Shown one piece after another: positions 22,876-34,470 of a stretch of 64,000 nucleotides of DNA (within the stretch, counting starts at the first letter, position 1; the number at the start of each line of letters is the position of its first letter). The stretch comes from Moniliella sp. 'wahieum' (taxonomy: Eukaryota; Basidiomycota; Moniliellomycetes; Moniliellales; Moniliellaceae), in NCBI GenBank assembly GCA_003971905.1, contig RSEE01000049.1, forward strand, positions 186,001 to 250,000, in the 5' to 3' direction. Under the pieces are notes generated by a model that saw only the letters and a program-made list of their open reading frames with translations, searched no databases and was not told the DNA's origin. The translations under genes and the position numbers were made by a program.

Positions 22876-23652
22876 ATGACCACTGCTCCTTACCCCATCG
22901 ACCGCAATACCATTGTGCATGTGTACCGCTCCAGCCGGGTGAGACGCACCAATACCGCAACCTCTACTGCTGAGACAGCCAATTCTCCCTGTGTGGTCTA
23001 CTTTGACCATCCCCCCCAACCTCAACCCCCCCAATCTCCCAACCCTCCCAACCCCCCCCAAGACTGGTACGGAGCTTGCGCGGGTTGCGAGTTCTTCACG
23101 CTTTCTTCACCTTCCGATTTTGTTCCGTCGACATGGGACATGACCTTTTTCAGCCTGCTCGCATGCTGGACATGTTATAAAGTAGTCTTGTTGCTTTGTA
23201 CCCAGAGCCCGACATGGGACAAATCCTGCTTCTGATTCTTAACTGTGCGCGTGGTGTACGAGATTAAGCGGTGGAAGAGGGGAAGAAGTATGCCGCCAGT
23301 GCCGTTGGTGTTCTTGGTTGGATCACCTTGGTGGTTCTCACTGGCATTGAGTCGGTGACCAATTCGCATAAAAATGATGCCGCCGACACCATCTTCTTAT
23401 TGATCGCAGTATCTTCCGAAGCAACAATGTTTTTGTACTTCTTTATTACTTTCGCTCACCATGCGAGTATGGGTGTCATTGATTCCTTTTTCATTCGTCT
23501 GTTGGGCAAAACCCCGCCCTACCAACGCCCAGCACAATCCGCTGCCGGGCTCTGCGGATGACCATGTGCAGGACAAGCCTCGCTCCAGTGAGGAGGAGGA
23601 CAACGACCGCATGTCTGCCAGCATTAAGCCTGTTGAGGGAGGCCTGGTTTGA
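22876..23652 (+). CDS. Four-helix membrane protein, paralog B
   Basis: Starts MTTAPYPIDRNTIVHVYRSS, then RTNTATSTAETANSPCVVYF and DHPP, a proline-rich linker, a cysteine-containing WYGACAGCEFFTLSSPS motif, and about four hydrophobic segments: a first around FFSLLACWTCYKVVLLLC, a second with GQILLLILN, then GVLGWITLVVLTGI and AVSSEATMFLYFFITFAHHA. The end is SIKPVEGGLV, shared with paralog C. It is closer to C than to A. The frame changes several times, so this is a gene extent; the second helix region looks worst preserved. The tRNA-Ala gene follows by about 310 bp. Role and family unknown; membrane location is inferred from hydrophobicity. Confidence 0.62.
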
Positions 23653-23962
23653 TTCATTCTTCGATCGGTGTCCTACCTGTTGGCCGTGGTCTTCTTGTCC
23701 CCAGTCAGCGCTCAGCGACCCCCGCTTGCATCCACTTTTGCTTCCCATCCCGTATACCGCTCTCCCACTCTACCCTTCTTCTGCGCCCTAGGCCGACACT
23801 ACGCGTTGTTTGTATATGCTTCTGAAACCTGCTCCCTATGCTTGCCCGAAAGATCTACTTGTGCTCCTACCAAACAAGAGGAATGCCGGACGGGGAGGAT
23901 TGTCGTTACACTACCAACTCGTGTATGAAAGACACGATGAAAGGGGAGGTGGATGGTCGTAG
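23653..23962. other. Intergenic, no gene seen
   Basis: A pyrimidine-rich 3' flank of paralog B running into the tRNA-Ala promoter-less upstream region. Nothing further recognised. Confidence 0.45.
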
Positions 23963-24034
23963 GGGCGGATAGCTCAGGGGTAGAGCGCTTGCTTAGCATG
24001 CATGAGGTCCGGGGTTCAATTCCCTGTTCGTCCA
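23963..24034 (+). tRNA. tRNA-Ala(AGC)
   Basis: Intron-less 72-nt gene: acceptor GGGCGGA pairs with TTCGTCC with two wobbles, D-arm AGCTCAGGGGTAGAGC, loop TTAGCAT giving anticodon AGC, T-arm around TTCAATT, discriminator A, then a long T run as Pol III terminator. It lies about 160 bp upstream of the dynein light chain start. Confidence 0.95.
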
Positions 24035-24190
24035 TTTTTTTGGCTGCGCGGCAGACTGGGCTCCTGCGAGCGTGCTGGCTTACGTATGGCGCGGGCGGAG
24101 GCGGAGGCTTTGGCGCTGCGGCGCGCATGCAAGCACACCCTGCGCGCTGCCGGCCCCACCACCACCTCCGCCCGAGCCCACCCGAGTCCA

Positions 24191-24718
24191 ATGAGCAGCG
24201 AGCCAGCCGGCGCACCCGACACGCCGCAGGGTGTGGTTGCGTCCGACGCGCCGCCCCTGCGTGCGGTGATCAAGAACGTCGACATGACGGCCGAGATGCA
24301 GGCGAGTGCGATTGCGCTGGCGCAAGAAGCGCTGCGCGCCCACGCTCGAAAAGGATATGGCCGCCTTTACCAAGAAACGCCTCGACGCGCTGTTTGGGCC
24401 GACGTGGCGAGCGTCGTTGGCCGGGCATTCGGATCCTACTGCACACACGGTACGTTGCCCCTTCCCTCTGCGCCCTTGCTCCCCCTGCGTTTCCCACCAC
24501 GTTTCTCGGCGGGCTGGACACGCCCCTGACCCTCTTCCTTCCTCTTTCTACCCTTGGGGGTTCACGCGAACAGAAGTACGGCACTTTATCTACTTTTGTA
24601 CGTTCCTCTTCCTCCCCCCCCCCCCCGGCCCAGTTGGGCGGGTTGCACAGCACCACTGACCACCGCCACGTGTTTGCCAGATTTGGGCGACTACGCGTTC
24701 CTCTTCTGGCGCGCCTAG
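24191..24718 (+). CDS. Dynein light chain LC8 type (DYNLL)
   Basis: LC8 is a small homodimeric hub that binds dynein intermediate chain and many partners. The start MSSEPAGAPDTPQGVVASDA gives a short N-terminal extension before the family core: AVIKNVDMTAEMQASAIALA, then LEKDMAAFTKKRLDALFGPT with W, then VVGRAFGSYCTH. Intron 1 (24450-24573) and intron 2 (24598-24680) both start GTACGT and end CAG. Exon 2 encodes EVRHFIYF and exon 3 completes YLGDYAFLFWRA and stop, matching the canonical RHFIYFYLG...LLFK end. Frame changes at about 24345 (one extra C) and 24413 (one G missing) break the first exon in this assembly. Family identity is clear; length is normal apart from the extension. Confidence 0.85.
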
Positions 24719-25004
24719 CCAGCTACTAGCGTCCTATCCCTCCTGCCTTGCATCCACCCCCGGTGGCCATCCGTTGGCGTGTTGGAACAAACACACACCA
24801 CACACAACCAGTCAAATGTGATGGGCGGCGTATGGGGCGCACCCCTCCTCTGGGCGCCTTTCCTGAGTCTGTGCTGGCACACGAAAATGAAAATGGAGAT
24901 GAAGATGGAGATGGAATGGGCATTGGGCAGGGCATGACAATGATCGAGAGAAAGAAAGAGGCCTGGGCACCAACCCAGTCCTTACTTCAGTACTCCCCAC
25001 AGCC
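24719..25004. other. Intergenic between convergent genes
   Basis: Short region between the LC8 gene and the 3' end of the minus-strand membrane protein gene, with a GA-rich run of AATGGAGATGAAGATGG type near 24890-24920. No gene seen. Confidence 0.45.
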
Positions 25005-26517
25005 CTAGCCCGCCGCGACCAATCCCAACGCGAGCAGGAGCGAAGCATAAGTCACTTGGCAAACCCAGCCGCCGGCACCCCAAAGTGCCAGTGGCGCTGA
25101 CCCCAAAGTGGAGTAGGATGAGAGCGGAGAGAGTGGGAGCGTAAGTGGAGAGCGGGGGCAGGAGAGGATGGATGTGGGGTGGCGGGTTGGGTGATGGTGG
25201 GCTGGTTGGGGCTGGCGAGGACAAATGGGCGGCGATGCCTGAAGTGGGGTCCCAGGGGGTCAAAGGATCGGCCTTGAGCGCCCGCCAACGCCGCGGCCAT
25301 GATGAGCTTTTCAGGGGCGCAGAGGGGAGGGGAGGGGAGAGGGGGTTAATACGTTACTACCGAGAACATGACCCAACGAGGAGCGCACACATACCGTTGT
25401 TCCCAGGCTAAATAGGACCCCATCAATGCGCCACAGCACGAAAGAGACACTGGCACGTCAGGTAGGGGAGCCCCCAGGGTAGCTTCCAATGCGCGCTGTT
25501 CATGCAGCCGGACTTGCTCTTCAAAGTCCTCTTCTTCCTCCTCTGCTTCACTTTCTTTCACACTCGCCCACCTGGACCAAGTCGAGGTCGTGTTGTGCTT
25601 GGAGCGCATCCCGAGCCTGGACCAACTGTTCGGCGCGAGCTCAACCCGGGTGCAGGAGCCAGGTCGTCGCGGTCCCAAGCTCGGCGGGTGGAAACGGCGG
25701 CAGTAGCAGCGGGGGCGGTGGCGGTGACGTGGTGTGCGAGGCAGTGAGGGGGCGGAAGAGCACTTCGGCACCAGGAGGGCGGTAGAGCTCCAGTTGGCCC
25801 AAAATCTGGAACGAGCCACCACCGTTTGGGCCCCCCCCAGCCGAGACTGGTCCACAGCGCCATGCTAAACCGGGGATCTTGGGCGCCCACGCCCATCCAC
25901 CCGTGGCCCGGTGCGAAGGGATCGGATTCCGCTCCTCTTCCTTGCCCACCCCACACGAACCGCATCTCGGCGAGCAGCAGCGCATTGGCAGTGCCAAAGC
26001 GCCCAGACGAATCAGTTCACAGCAGCGGTGTGCAAAAGACACTCAGGCCTCCGTTCCCGGCACGGGCTCGGTATCTCTGCCTCGGCCAGGGGAGCAGGGG
26101 CAATCCCACTCCTCCAGCCCATCCGCTTCGGCCTGGCGCAGGCACGACGGCGCAGCAACGCACGCACGGCAAGGCTGGCCCAGGCAGCGACGCGCCAGGA
26201 CGCGGTGCGCATGCTCCAGGAAGCCAACCAAACAACGGCGCCGAGCACAGTGACGGCAGCCGTGAGCGACGGGTGGAGGGCAGCATCGCACTGGGGCATC
26301 GACCTTGGGCGGGAGCAGCAGCAGTGGGGCGGTGCTCGGGCGGGGCAGCACAGCAGCAGGCAGGCGCGCGGCGCGCGGCGATGGCGAGGATAGTAGGAGG
26401 AGGGCAAGCGGGGTGAGAGAGGGATGTGGCGGAGGCGGAGGCGGCGCCACTCGTCGGCGTCGACGAGGACGCCGGTGCTGCCAAAGGTCCAGGCGGAGGA
26501 GAGCGCGGGCGGGGCAT
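25005..26517 (-). CDS. Unidentified probable multi-pass membrane protein
   Basis: Protein-like pieces lie on the minus strand in changing frames: a Pro/Ser-rich start (MPRPRSPPPGPLAAPASSS); a hydrophobic segment HPSLTAAVTVLGAVVWLASW; MRFVWGGQGRG and SDPFAPGHGWMGVG; an acidic helix EAEEEEEDFEEQVRLHEQRA; another hydrophobic stretch with CGALMGSYLAWEQR, followed by a GTATGT donor; an exon with MAAALAGAQGRSFDPLG; and a hydrophobic C-terminus WVCQVTYASLLLALGLVAAG. The acceptor at about 25309 (GAAAAG) is a guess. I cannot name the family. Several frame changes occur, and gene limits are approximate. It is divergent from the SPF45 gene and shares about 290 bp of promoter with it. Confidence 0.4.
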
Positions 26518-26807
26518 CGTAGCAGATGGCAGGCGGCGGCAGCGGGACAGGCAAGCAGGCGAACAGGCGAGCCGGCGAACAATCGCGCGTTGGTACAGGG
26601 TGGTCCTCGGACTTCTCCGTACCCAGTTACTCGTAGTAAGCGCTCGGTTGCGTCTGCGGCCAGATTCACATCTCAGACTGAGTGCCACGGCCGCATTGCA
26701 GCGTTCAGTTTCAACTTGCAATCCCACCTGCCGTTTCTGGCCCCGACGTGCCATTCGCAGATCCACGTACGTCGTAGCTCCTCTTCCGCCGCCATCGCGC
26801 CCGCGTC

Positions 26808-28557
26808 ATGCCCCCGCCCCGGCCCACCCCCAACGCGGGAAATGCGGCCTCCTCGTCGCTCTACGCGCCGGCGGCATCCTCCCCTCCGCCCCTCCCGCGC
26901 CCCCCCCAGCACCCACCCCCCCTGCGCGCCCATCCCCGAGGACCAACCGCTGACGCATGGCACCATCGCCCCCCAGCCTGCCCCTTGGAGCGCCGCCCTT
27001 CGCTTCGAGCCGCGGGCCGCCGCCCGCAAACGGCCTCGTCCATGCCTCCTCTATCTCCGCCATCTCCACCGCGTCGTCATTGGACAGCCGCGTGCCTCCC
27101 TCGCCTCTTCCCCAGTTGCCCTCGTCCCTCGTTCTCCGCTCCGCCGCTCCACCAGCTCCACCGCCTCCACCGCCCCCAGCAGCGCCCGCTGCCATCCGCT
27201 CCTCCCCTCTCTAACAGCAACGCCCAGCACGGTTCGCTCCCCCCCCTCTCTCCCTCCCCGCTGACGAGGTGGAGGCAGAACGGATCTTGGCCAAGGCCGA
27301 TGCGCAGCGGTGGGGAACCCATCCCGACCTCGTGGCATGCGCCGCCCATCACTTCCAACCCCTGTCCTATCGCGCAAACGGACGCTTTGTGCTTTCCTCC
27401 TCTACCTCCACCTCCTCCGCCTCCTCCTCCACCGTCGCCTCCTCTGCCATCCAATCTCCTCTGCAAAATATGCAAGCAGATTATGATCCGCGAGTCCCCA
27501 ATGAGTTACCCTCTATGTCCAACTGCGGCAACAGCGTGCGCGTGCGCTCAAGGACCACCCTACTCTCCGTCTCCACCAGCACGCCCCCTTGGCTCAGAGG
27601 ACGAGGAAGCGCCTCGACCTACCGCTACTGCTCGACCACCTGGGCCACCGCCTCCGGCCGCCGCCTCCGGGCCCGCCGCCTTCACGTCCTCTCCTACCAG
27701 TCCCACCTCCCCCGGGCCCGCCACCAGTTCCCCCTTCCTTCCTCTTCCCCCCCGATGGTGGGGACCCGACCGAAGCGGAACTGGGCCAAGACAAGCAGAA
27801 GACAGAAGCCCCAGGTACGAACGCCGTCGTAGGGGAGGACGCGGCGCCCAGAAGTGCCAACTTGCTGTGGATGCAACCTGCGCTTGGGCCAGCCAACCTG
27901 CCCGGACGGGCAGGTGCGTCGGGCTTTGCGGAGCGCATGATGGCTCTGTATGGCTACCGTGCTGGGGAAGGACTGGGGATCGAGCGGCAAGGAATCACGG
28001 AACCGTTACGGGTCCGGGTCGAAGGGCCCGAAGAGCGGCGGGTAGGCAAGATTGTTGATCTCAATCCGGCTCCCCTGGGCGAGGCGGAGCGAGACAAGTA
28101 TGGGATGGCGAGCGAGGCGGTGCACGTGTCGTGTTACCGGCCGCTGGACGGGGCGGCAGAACAGATCCGTACGTTGAACGTGGACGCTCCGTTCCCACTG
28201 CGAGCGGGTAGGCCAAGTGCGAAAAAAACATACTGACACAAGCAACAGGAGAGATGTGTGCCGAGTGGGGGGTGGTGCAGAAACTGGTCGTACATGCCGG
28301 AACGATTTTCGTGCGCTACACGGGCCCCGCGGCGCCTGGCGTGCGGTGCGCGAGTTGGACGGGTAAGATCCCTGTCCCTTGGGGGACGGGGCAAGCGCCC
28401 GGGGCACTGACACCCAGACAACGAATGAGAATGCGCGTGCTGACCTTTTGCTGTGTTTTTCGCCTCAAGCCGATCCTTGCTAGGTACAACAGTAACCGCC
28501 CGCTACTTTCCCTCGGCGCTGATGGATCAAGGAGTATATCAAGAGGAACGTCAATGA
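26808..28557 (+). CDS. Splicing factor SPF45 (RBM17-like), G-patch and UHM
   Basis: SPF45 acts in 3' splice-site choice; its C-terminal UHM binds ULM motifs of SF1 and U2AF-type factors. Seen: a low-complexity N-terminal part starting MPPPRPTPNAGNAASSSLY; the family signature ADYDPRVPNE (27478-27507); a Pro-rich linker; a G-patch (AERMMALYGYRAGEGLGIER, then QGITEPLRV); and the UHM across two introns. Intron 28208-28248 (GTAGGC...CAG) leads to EMCAEWGVVQKLVVHAGTIF with VRYTGPAA. Intron 28363-28469 (GTAAGA...AAG) leads to LLGTTVTARYFPSALMDQGV and the stop at 28557. Several frame changes lie in the N-terminal half, and one, a missing G, in the UHM exon near 28337. The start is not certain because of the frame changes; identity rests on the C-terminal half. 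Confidence 0.8.
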
Positions 28558-29385
28558 TTAATGACGCCCCCCTGTGCAGCCAACCGAACAGCCCGGATAC
28601 ACTACGGGTAAACGCTGCTGCCACTGTTCTACAACAGAAGGGCATTTTGAGGCCTCAACCAATTCTCAACGTTCGACCTGATTGGTGCTGAGGCTCAGCG
28701 CTAAGGGATGAGGGATGAGGCAGAAAATGTAGAGAGGAAAATAATGCAATGTGCGGGGAGAGGCAACCGCCAAGCGGCGCTCAGGAGGGGCAGGACCAGT
28801 CAGAGATAAAAGTTGGTATAGGTATCAGCATGCGGCCCGAAGACCGTCAGCCTGACGTGCAAATAAAAAGAGTAGTCATCATGGTGTTGCTGCCCCTCCG
28901 AGGCCGCTCAGGCAGTCGCGCGGCGACCCGGACGATGGAATGGAAAACAGAGGTCAGAGGATCCAACAAACACACACACAAACTCGCATCTGCCCAGCAG
29001 ACGAGTACACTAGGGGAAGAAGACACATCATCATCCCGGTGGGGGTGCACCCAAGCACGCAAGAGAGGTCAAGAGAAAGTGGACGGGTGCGTGCAGACGC
29101 GCAGCAGAGTGCGCGGGGCACAGCCGCTGAACTTCTTGGGGATGGTGCTGGGGTAGAGAAAGAAGAAACCGGCGAAGAAAACGCAGTTAAAAATCAAGAG
29201 CGGAATTGGGCAAGTGCGCGGAACGGGGGGCGGAACTGGCGCCGGACGGCTCCTGCGTTGGGGCTGAACGGGTGCGTGCGAACAAAGGCAACCCGGCCAG
29301 GCCCGGGTGGGCGCCAGCAAACGGTTCGTATTCCGTGGCGGAGCGCTCGGACGTCCGCTGGGCCACACCACCGTTGCTGACCGCC
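28558..29385. other. Intergenic, no gene seen
   Basis: Region between SPF45 and CIA30, both on the plus strand. Open frames here are short and unstructured. The last 150 bp are GC-rich and are probably promoter and 5' leader of CIA30. Confidence 0.45.
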
Positions 29386-30634
29386 ATGTCGCTCCGGAGC
29401 GGGATCAAGCGCTTCGTGTCGCGCTCGCTGCTCAACCTTTCGCGCAATGTGGAGGACGTGGTGGAGATGAAGTCGTTCAAGCGGCCCGGTGGCGGCGTGC
29501 TGCCGCTGTGGCAAATGGACACACGGAGGACCTGGACAACTTTGCGCTGGGGTCCGACAAGGACATTGGGGGGCTGTCGACGTGCGAGCTGGTGTACGAT
29601 GGCGAGCAGCAGTCGGGCCGGTTCCGGGGCACCATCACCTCGGACATTCCGCGCGGCGCACGGCTGGGCCGGAGTGGGTATGCGGCGCTGCGCAACCGGA
29701 TCGGCCAGGCGTTTGCTGGCAACGCGTATGACGACGCTACTTCCCTGCCCTACCTCGTGCTGCGGGTGCGCGACCACCTTGCTGGCCCGCCGGCGCCCGG
29801 GTATGACCCTGCGGCACCGACCACTGTCATGTCCGAGGTGGAGAAGTTGTTGCTAACGGCAATGGAAGGGACTCAGAACGCACCCCATGCACTGCCCCCT
29901 ACCCATCTTTTTCCCGGTTCGGTGCAGAGACGGTTCCGACCGACCTCTCTCTCCGCATGTCGGGGCACATCCCTAACGCGGACGTGCGCCGTGCGCTTGC
30001 GCAGGTCGCTAAGGACCGGCCGCCCGGCGAGGCCAAGGCGATCTGGGCGCTGGGCTTGGGGGTTCGAGAGCCGCCGGGTCCCAAGTACTATGTCAATGTG
30101 CAATCCGCCAATGTGAACCTTGCCAATCCGTTTGATTTGTTCCAGCACCGTCTCTGGCTCGACCCTCGTGCTGGCAACGAATGGCAGACGGTCGTCATTC
30201 CCTTTGATGCGTTTGCTGCCTTTGCCCAAGGTACGGTGCAGTTCTCGGAACGCAAAATGCACCGCGATGCGATTGCCAGCGTGGGCATCAGTGCGTTTGT
30301 CGAACCGCCGAACGGAGTCTTGGCCCGTCGGCCAGGGGCGATCGGCTCCCGTGGCCTCGCTGCCCTCCGCCGAGCCGACACAAGTGCGGTACCGGTCAAG
30401 CTGAACAAATCCCAAGCTGCCCAGCAGGAGACAGAGACGCCAGAGCCTGAGGCCGAGGAAGGACGCTCGAGCCTGTATGCAGCAGATGAGTCTCTCTTCC
30501 GCCCTACTGCCACCACCCCGCCACAGCGTCCCAAGGCGGCCACTTTCAACTTTGATCTTGGTATCGAGTCGGCCATGGCGACCGGGACAGGGTCCATGGA
30601 CGAGCTCTATCTGCTTGAGATGGACTACATCTAA
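29386..30634 (+). CDS. CIA30/NDUFAF1 family, complex I assembly factor
   Basis: CIA30 proteins assist assembly of mitochondrial respiratory complex I. The start is MSLRSGIKRFVSRSLLNLSR, a basic amphipathic leader fit for mitochondrial import. Core motifs follow: EDLDNFALGSDKDIGGLSTC, SGRFRGTI, RLGRSGYAALR (the G-Y-A-x-hydrophobic-R signature), YLVLRVR, then after an intron ending at 29927, YYVNVQ, FQHRLWLDP, GNEWQTVVIPFDAFAAF and SVGISAFVEPP. The last 80 residues (to MDELYLLEMDYI) are a low-complexity extension beyond the domain. One G is missing near 29516, shifting the frame between leader and core. The intron donor is not settled (GTATGA at 29801 gives the wrong phase unless another base is missing). 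Confidence 0.82.
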
Positions 30635-30947
30635 GGAACAGTGAATGGCTATCCTCCACCATCTCCTGTTTGGGAACCGACTAGATTTTGATTGGCACAG
30701 CTGCACCTGCCGTGCCTTGTATTTTGATAGTCAGGAAGATGAAGCGCTGGGAAATGGATTTTGGAAGAGATTCATTGACGCTGTTGTTGCTGTGTGAGAG
30801 CTGAAGCGCCTTGTTAGTCTTGCGCATGGGTCGTAATTGCACTGACAGATTGTCAAGGCAGTCACGTCTGCGTGTCCATGTGGTCACTATAGACAAGAGT
30901 TTTGAGCACCATCAGTTGGTGTTCCACAGTATTTCGTTCCACGGAAT
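30635..30947. other. Intergenic, no gene seen
   Basis: 3' flank of CIA30 up to the R1 repeat. Nothing recognised. Confidence 0.4.
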
Positions 30948-31795
30948 CTCTATACTGCATCCATATCATTGACAGAGCTTAAGGCTGGGACAGGGAAACG
31001 CTACGCCTAAACCGAACCGTTCATCTTGCGTGGCTTACTTAGTAGCCCCACCAATGTTAAGGAACCAGGAGGATCGCCAGGATATCAGGACCCTTTCGTG
31101 CTCGCTATCCGGTCCCTTACCGTAGGTAGCGCGTGTAGACACGGATGAACGTGGTAGACATCCGAGCGAGGAACCATTTCCATTGAGACTCAGTAGCCAA
31201 ATCCTTCCAATGCGCAAATATCTTGCCCGCTGTCTTGGTGCCGTAGTATCCTCGCGTCGTCAAAACCAGGAGAGGAAACGGCTCTTGAGTGCGTCCCTGG
31301 TACTTGGCGTTCTTGTCGCATTCTGTTTGTTCCAGCAGCCGAATCAGCTCCTTCTCCCGGCATTCCAAAGGCGTCGCGGTGCTCTCATGCGCCACTTTCC
31401 GGTACGTACGCGCTGTGCGTCTCCTGCGTTTCCGTGTCGCGCAGCGTGTGGTCCACCTCCATTCCTGATCCTCCGATTGCTCCAGGCCCCATCACGCGGT
31501 AGTCGGTGCGCAGCGCCTTCCACCCACGTCTCGACCCATCCTCTTCCTCCACAGCAGGTTCGTTGCGGACGTGGGTGTCGGGTTCGTTTCTGGGGCTATT
31601 GTAGTCCTGTGGGTAAATAGTATGGGAAGTTTTCCCCTCTGTGTCCATCTGTGATCTTTGCAACAGATTAGATGATGCGAACCTCGCCTCCCTCTCCCTC
31701 GTTTGTTTCGGTTTTATTAGCGTCGTCTCGTATTCTTTTATAGGTCGGGCCTGTATGGCCCTTGAGACATGTTCTTTGTTCCTTGTCGTCGACAT
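30948..31795 (-). mobile_element. Dispersed repeat family R1, copy 2 (longest)
   Basis: The minus-strand copy shares about 215 bp with copy 1 (15354) and its 3' end with copies 3 and 4. Unlike them it extends upstream into coding-like sequence: a frame at 31117-31395 reading ECREKELIRLLEQTECDKNA, LLVLTTRGYYGTKTAGKIFA and MSTTFIRVYTRYLR before a stop, preceded by a charged frame at 31385-31795. The final peptide is kept in copy 1. A non-LTR retrotransposon tail with 5' truncation is the simplest reading; I cannot see reverse transcriptase motifs, so the class is inferred. The 5' limit is uncertain. Confidence 0.5.
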
Positions 31796-32673
31796 TTCAG
31801 TCTCGAGTGTGTCCTCTTCGTCGTATATATACGGATATTCATTTTGACCCTATACTCACGCCCGCTTCACGACATGCCATCCATATTATTGACCTCGTGG
31901 ATAGTGGTATACTGCAGGGAGTTGGGCATTCTCCAATGCCAATCCGACACTACAGAGTCGACTTTTTGTTCCAGTGACTAGTGATAGGACATGACCGAAT
32001 GGCCGACTCTGCCTGCGTCGCGCTTTCCCAGACAATCATTTAGGACCACGGACTACCGCGGGGCGTTTACAGTCGTGCTCGATGCGGCGTTTTGATGCGA
32101 ACCGACGTCTCGATTAAATGGGCCTCACCTTCCCTCTGGCTCCATTGCGATGCCAAGAGTGTTAAACGTTCAGCATGGATCTGCCTTGTATATGGAGTCT
32201 GTTCACCTCCAAAGAAAATCCCCTAAAGTGTATGTGGACCCCCACGACACGCCTCTCAATCCCAAGTCCGTCCATGACAACCGCAGGGTGAAGTCCACAT
32301 GACGATTATATTCTAGCAACAGGCCACAGATTCACGCCAGAGAAGCGCCCGTGAAGAGGCGTCTTACGCTTCTCTTGTCGGTCAAAGAAGAAGCGCCTTG
32401 TTGACCGGGACCATTGACACTCCGCTCTTCGATTATGCAGATTGTGCCAGTTTAGAGAAGAGCAAAAGGCAGTATAAATTCTGACCATTGATGTGGAATT
32501 TTGATGATTGAACGTGGTTCAGGCTGAGCTATCAGGCTGATAGCTGATACATCTGATGTGATCAGATGAGATCTACAGCACACAGTTCATCGATGAACGA
32601 TCATCTCGATCATCGACCTTATATCTACGCCAGAACTGTAAGGTTACAAGATCGACCGGAGCGCTTTTATTAT
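31796..32673. other. Intergenic, nothing recognisable
   Basis: No coding region or known repeat. GATC-rich words occur near 32560-32625. Confidence 0.4.
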
Positions 32674-32773
32674 ACAAGCAACACACGCCGGATGAACGGG
32701 TCTTCGGTTTAGGCGTAGCGTTTCCTTGTCCCTGCCTTAAAAGCTCTTTGAATGATATGGTTACAGTATAGGG
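32674..32773 (+). mobile_element. Dispersed repeat family R1, copy 3 (3' end only)
   Basis: It keeps only the last 100 bp of the R1 family: CAACACACGCCGGATGAACG, CTTCGGTTTAGGCGTAGCGT, CCCTGCCTTAAAAGCTC and an end near ACAGTATAGG. The CAACACACG at its left is shared with copy 4. Confidence 0.65.
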
Positions 32774-34189
32774 ATCATATAGGCCCTATACTCTCCCAGA
32801 TTGCAGCGCTGCTCTAGAAGCTCTGGAATAGATAAGGGAGCTACGACATGTGAAGAGGGCTATAGATAGGATGCCTATGGGGCATTTGGAGCCCTACTAT
32901 CTATATAGCGGGGGGTCTCTCTTCTTCCTACAGGGAACACGGGAGATAATGTTATCGTTTGCAATTCATGACATATTCAGCAGTGATCACCCTCTTATGT
33001 TCCTTCTTTGCATTTTTCCTCCGAAGCCGAGAAGTGTATTTTTTACATAGGCCTTGTTCGAACCCCTATTTCTCCTCCAACAGAGGTGCTGCATTGCCTC
33101 AGGCCTCAGCCTCAGCCTCAGCCTTAGGCACATGCATCTGAAGTTTGGAAGGAGGCCCCCTCTGAAGCGTGAGTAAAGATATCAATGTCTTTTTCACGTC
33201 AAAACGCGTCTTCAACGTACAACAAAGACATCATTGCCGCCAGCGCATTGCGCTTTACTCCTTCATAGAGTTTCTCGGCCCAAAACACTTGACGAGTTCC
33301 ATCGATCTGGCAGTGGTTTCCCTTTGGACAGCGAGTGGAGTTTTTCGGAGTGTGTGGGGATAAAAGCGCATAGCGCACAGATGCGGGTATAACATGTCAC
33401 ATTGTCACAGGATAGAAGAGGATATTGAGTGTAATAACCGTGTGTATAACCATTTACACTCCGGATGTACTCCTATGGTTCGGTTGGTTGCGGGGGGTAG
33501 ACAAATGATAGCCAATTGCACCCTATGGAACCTTCCTGCAATGGTTTAGGTGATTTCCAGGTGTGGAGCAGTTGTCGCAGAATCATGAATCACACGTGAC
33601 GCGCGTGACATTCAGATCAAAGGACCCTTGAGGCTGAGGGTGTGAGGCTGAGGGCGCTGAGGGGGCTCAGCTGATGCATGCTTGGATGTCTGGTGCATGC
33701 TAGGGCTATTAGCTGTGGGGCGGTGTAGCGTGGAACACGTGAAGATAAAGTGACATGCTTATCATTGCCAAGCAATAATTTCCCGATTCACGAGTGCCTG
33801 CACCAAAAGGCGCAAGGGTACCCCCAGGGTGCACCCTGATGCACCCGCGTTACAAGCTGCAGGCCTTGCGCTGGAGTGGCGTGTATGATAGGATCGATGG
33901 TCGAGCTAGTCGCAGATCGATGGAAAGCGGTTCCGAACACGCACGCACGTAGTCACTTGTCGCATGGCCCATCCGCCCCAGCGGACAGCAGAGGAGCCGG
34001 TACAGCCGCGCCACCGCGCGCGGGTGGCGGTCGGTGGTTACGACCACCGGCCTAACTCGGTTTCAATGTTCAACACGTTGAACGTTCGTTTTCGTCACTC
34101 GGCCACTGGGGCACGCGGCAAAGTGGAGTTAGTCGGGCAGGGTGAAGCAGGGTGCCAACAGCCGATGGCGGGTTACCGGTTACGGTGAC
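32774..34189. other. Intergenic, nothing recognisable
   Basis: No conserved coding frame. There are AT-rich segments at 32950-33060 and a short run of CCTCAGCCTCAGCCTCAGCC near 33100-33122. Confidence 0.4.
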
Positions 34190-34470
34190 TTTTCAAGCTT
34201 CAAGCTTCAACTCCTGAGCTTGAGCGCTGAGCCTCACGCGCTGAGCCCTTGAGCTTGAAGTCAAGCTTGAAGCTTGAGTTTGGAGCTAGAAGCTTGAAGC
34301 TTGGAGTGAAGAAGAGTGGAGCCGAGACACGCGGGTGCACTGGACCGCCATGTGGCTTTCGTTTTTACCTGCTCAGGTGCTCAGGCCCCTGACCGGTGAC
34401 CTGTGACCTGACTCAGTACTCAGGTCCTCAGGCCTCAGGGGCCTCAGGCCTGAGAATCTGAAAGCTGCTA
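34190..34470. repeat. Palindromic AAGCTT/AGCGCT/AGGCCT tract
   Basis: Dense alternation of CAAGCTTCAAGCTT, GAGCTTGAGCGCTGAG and GCTTGAAGCTTGAG (34193-34305), then CAGGCCTCAGGGGCCTCAGGCC (34428-34452). Same style as the 10.7-14.6 kb region. Confidence 0.7.

Noticed and set aside
22097-22879. Gly-rich 260-codon plus-strand frame
   Set aside because: Antisense to the NOT4 5' region and promoter of paralog B; composition artefact of GC-rich DNA.
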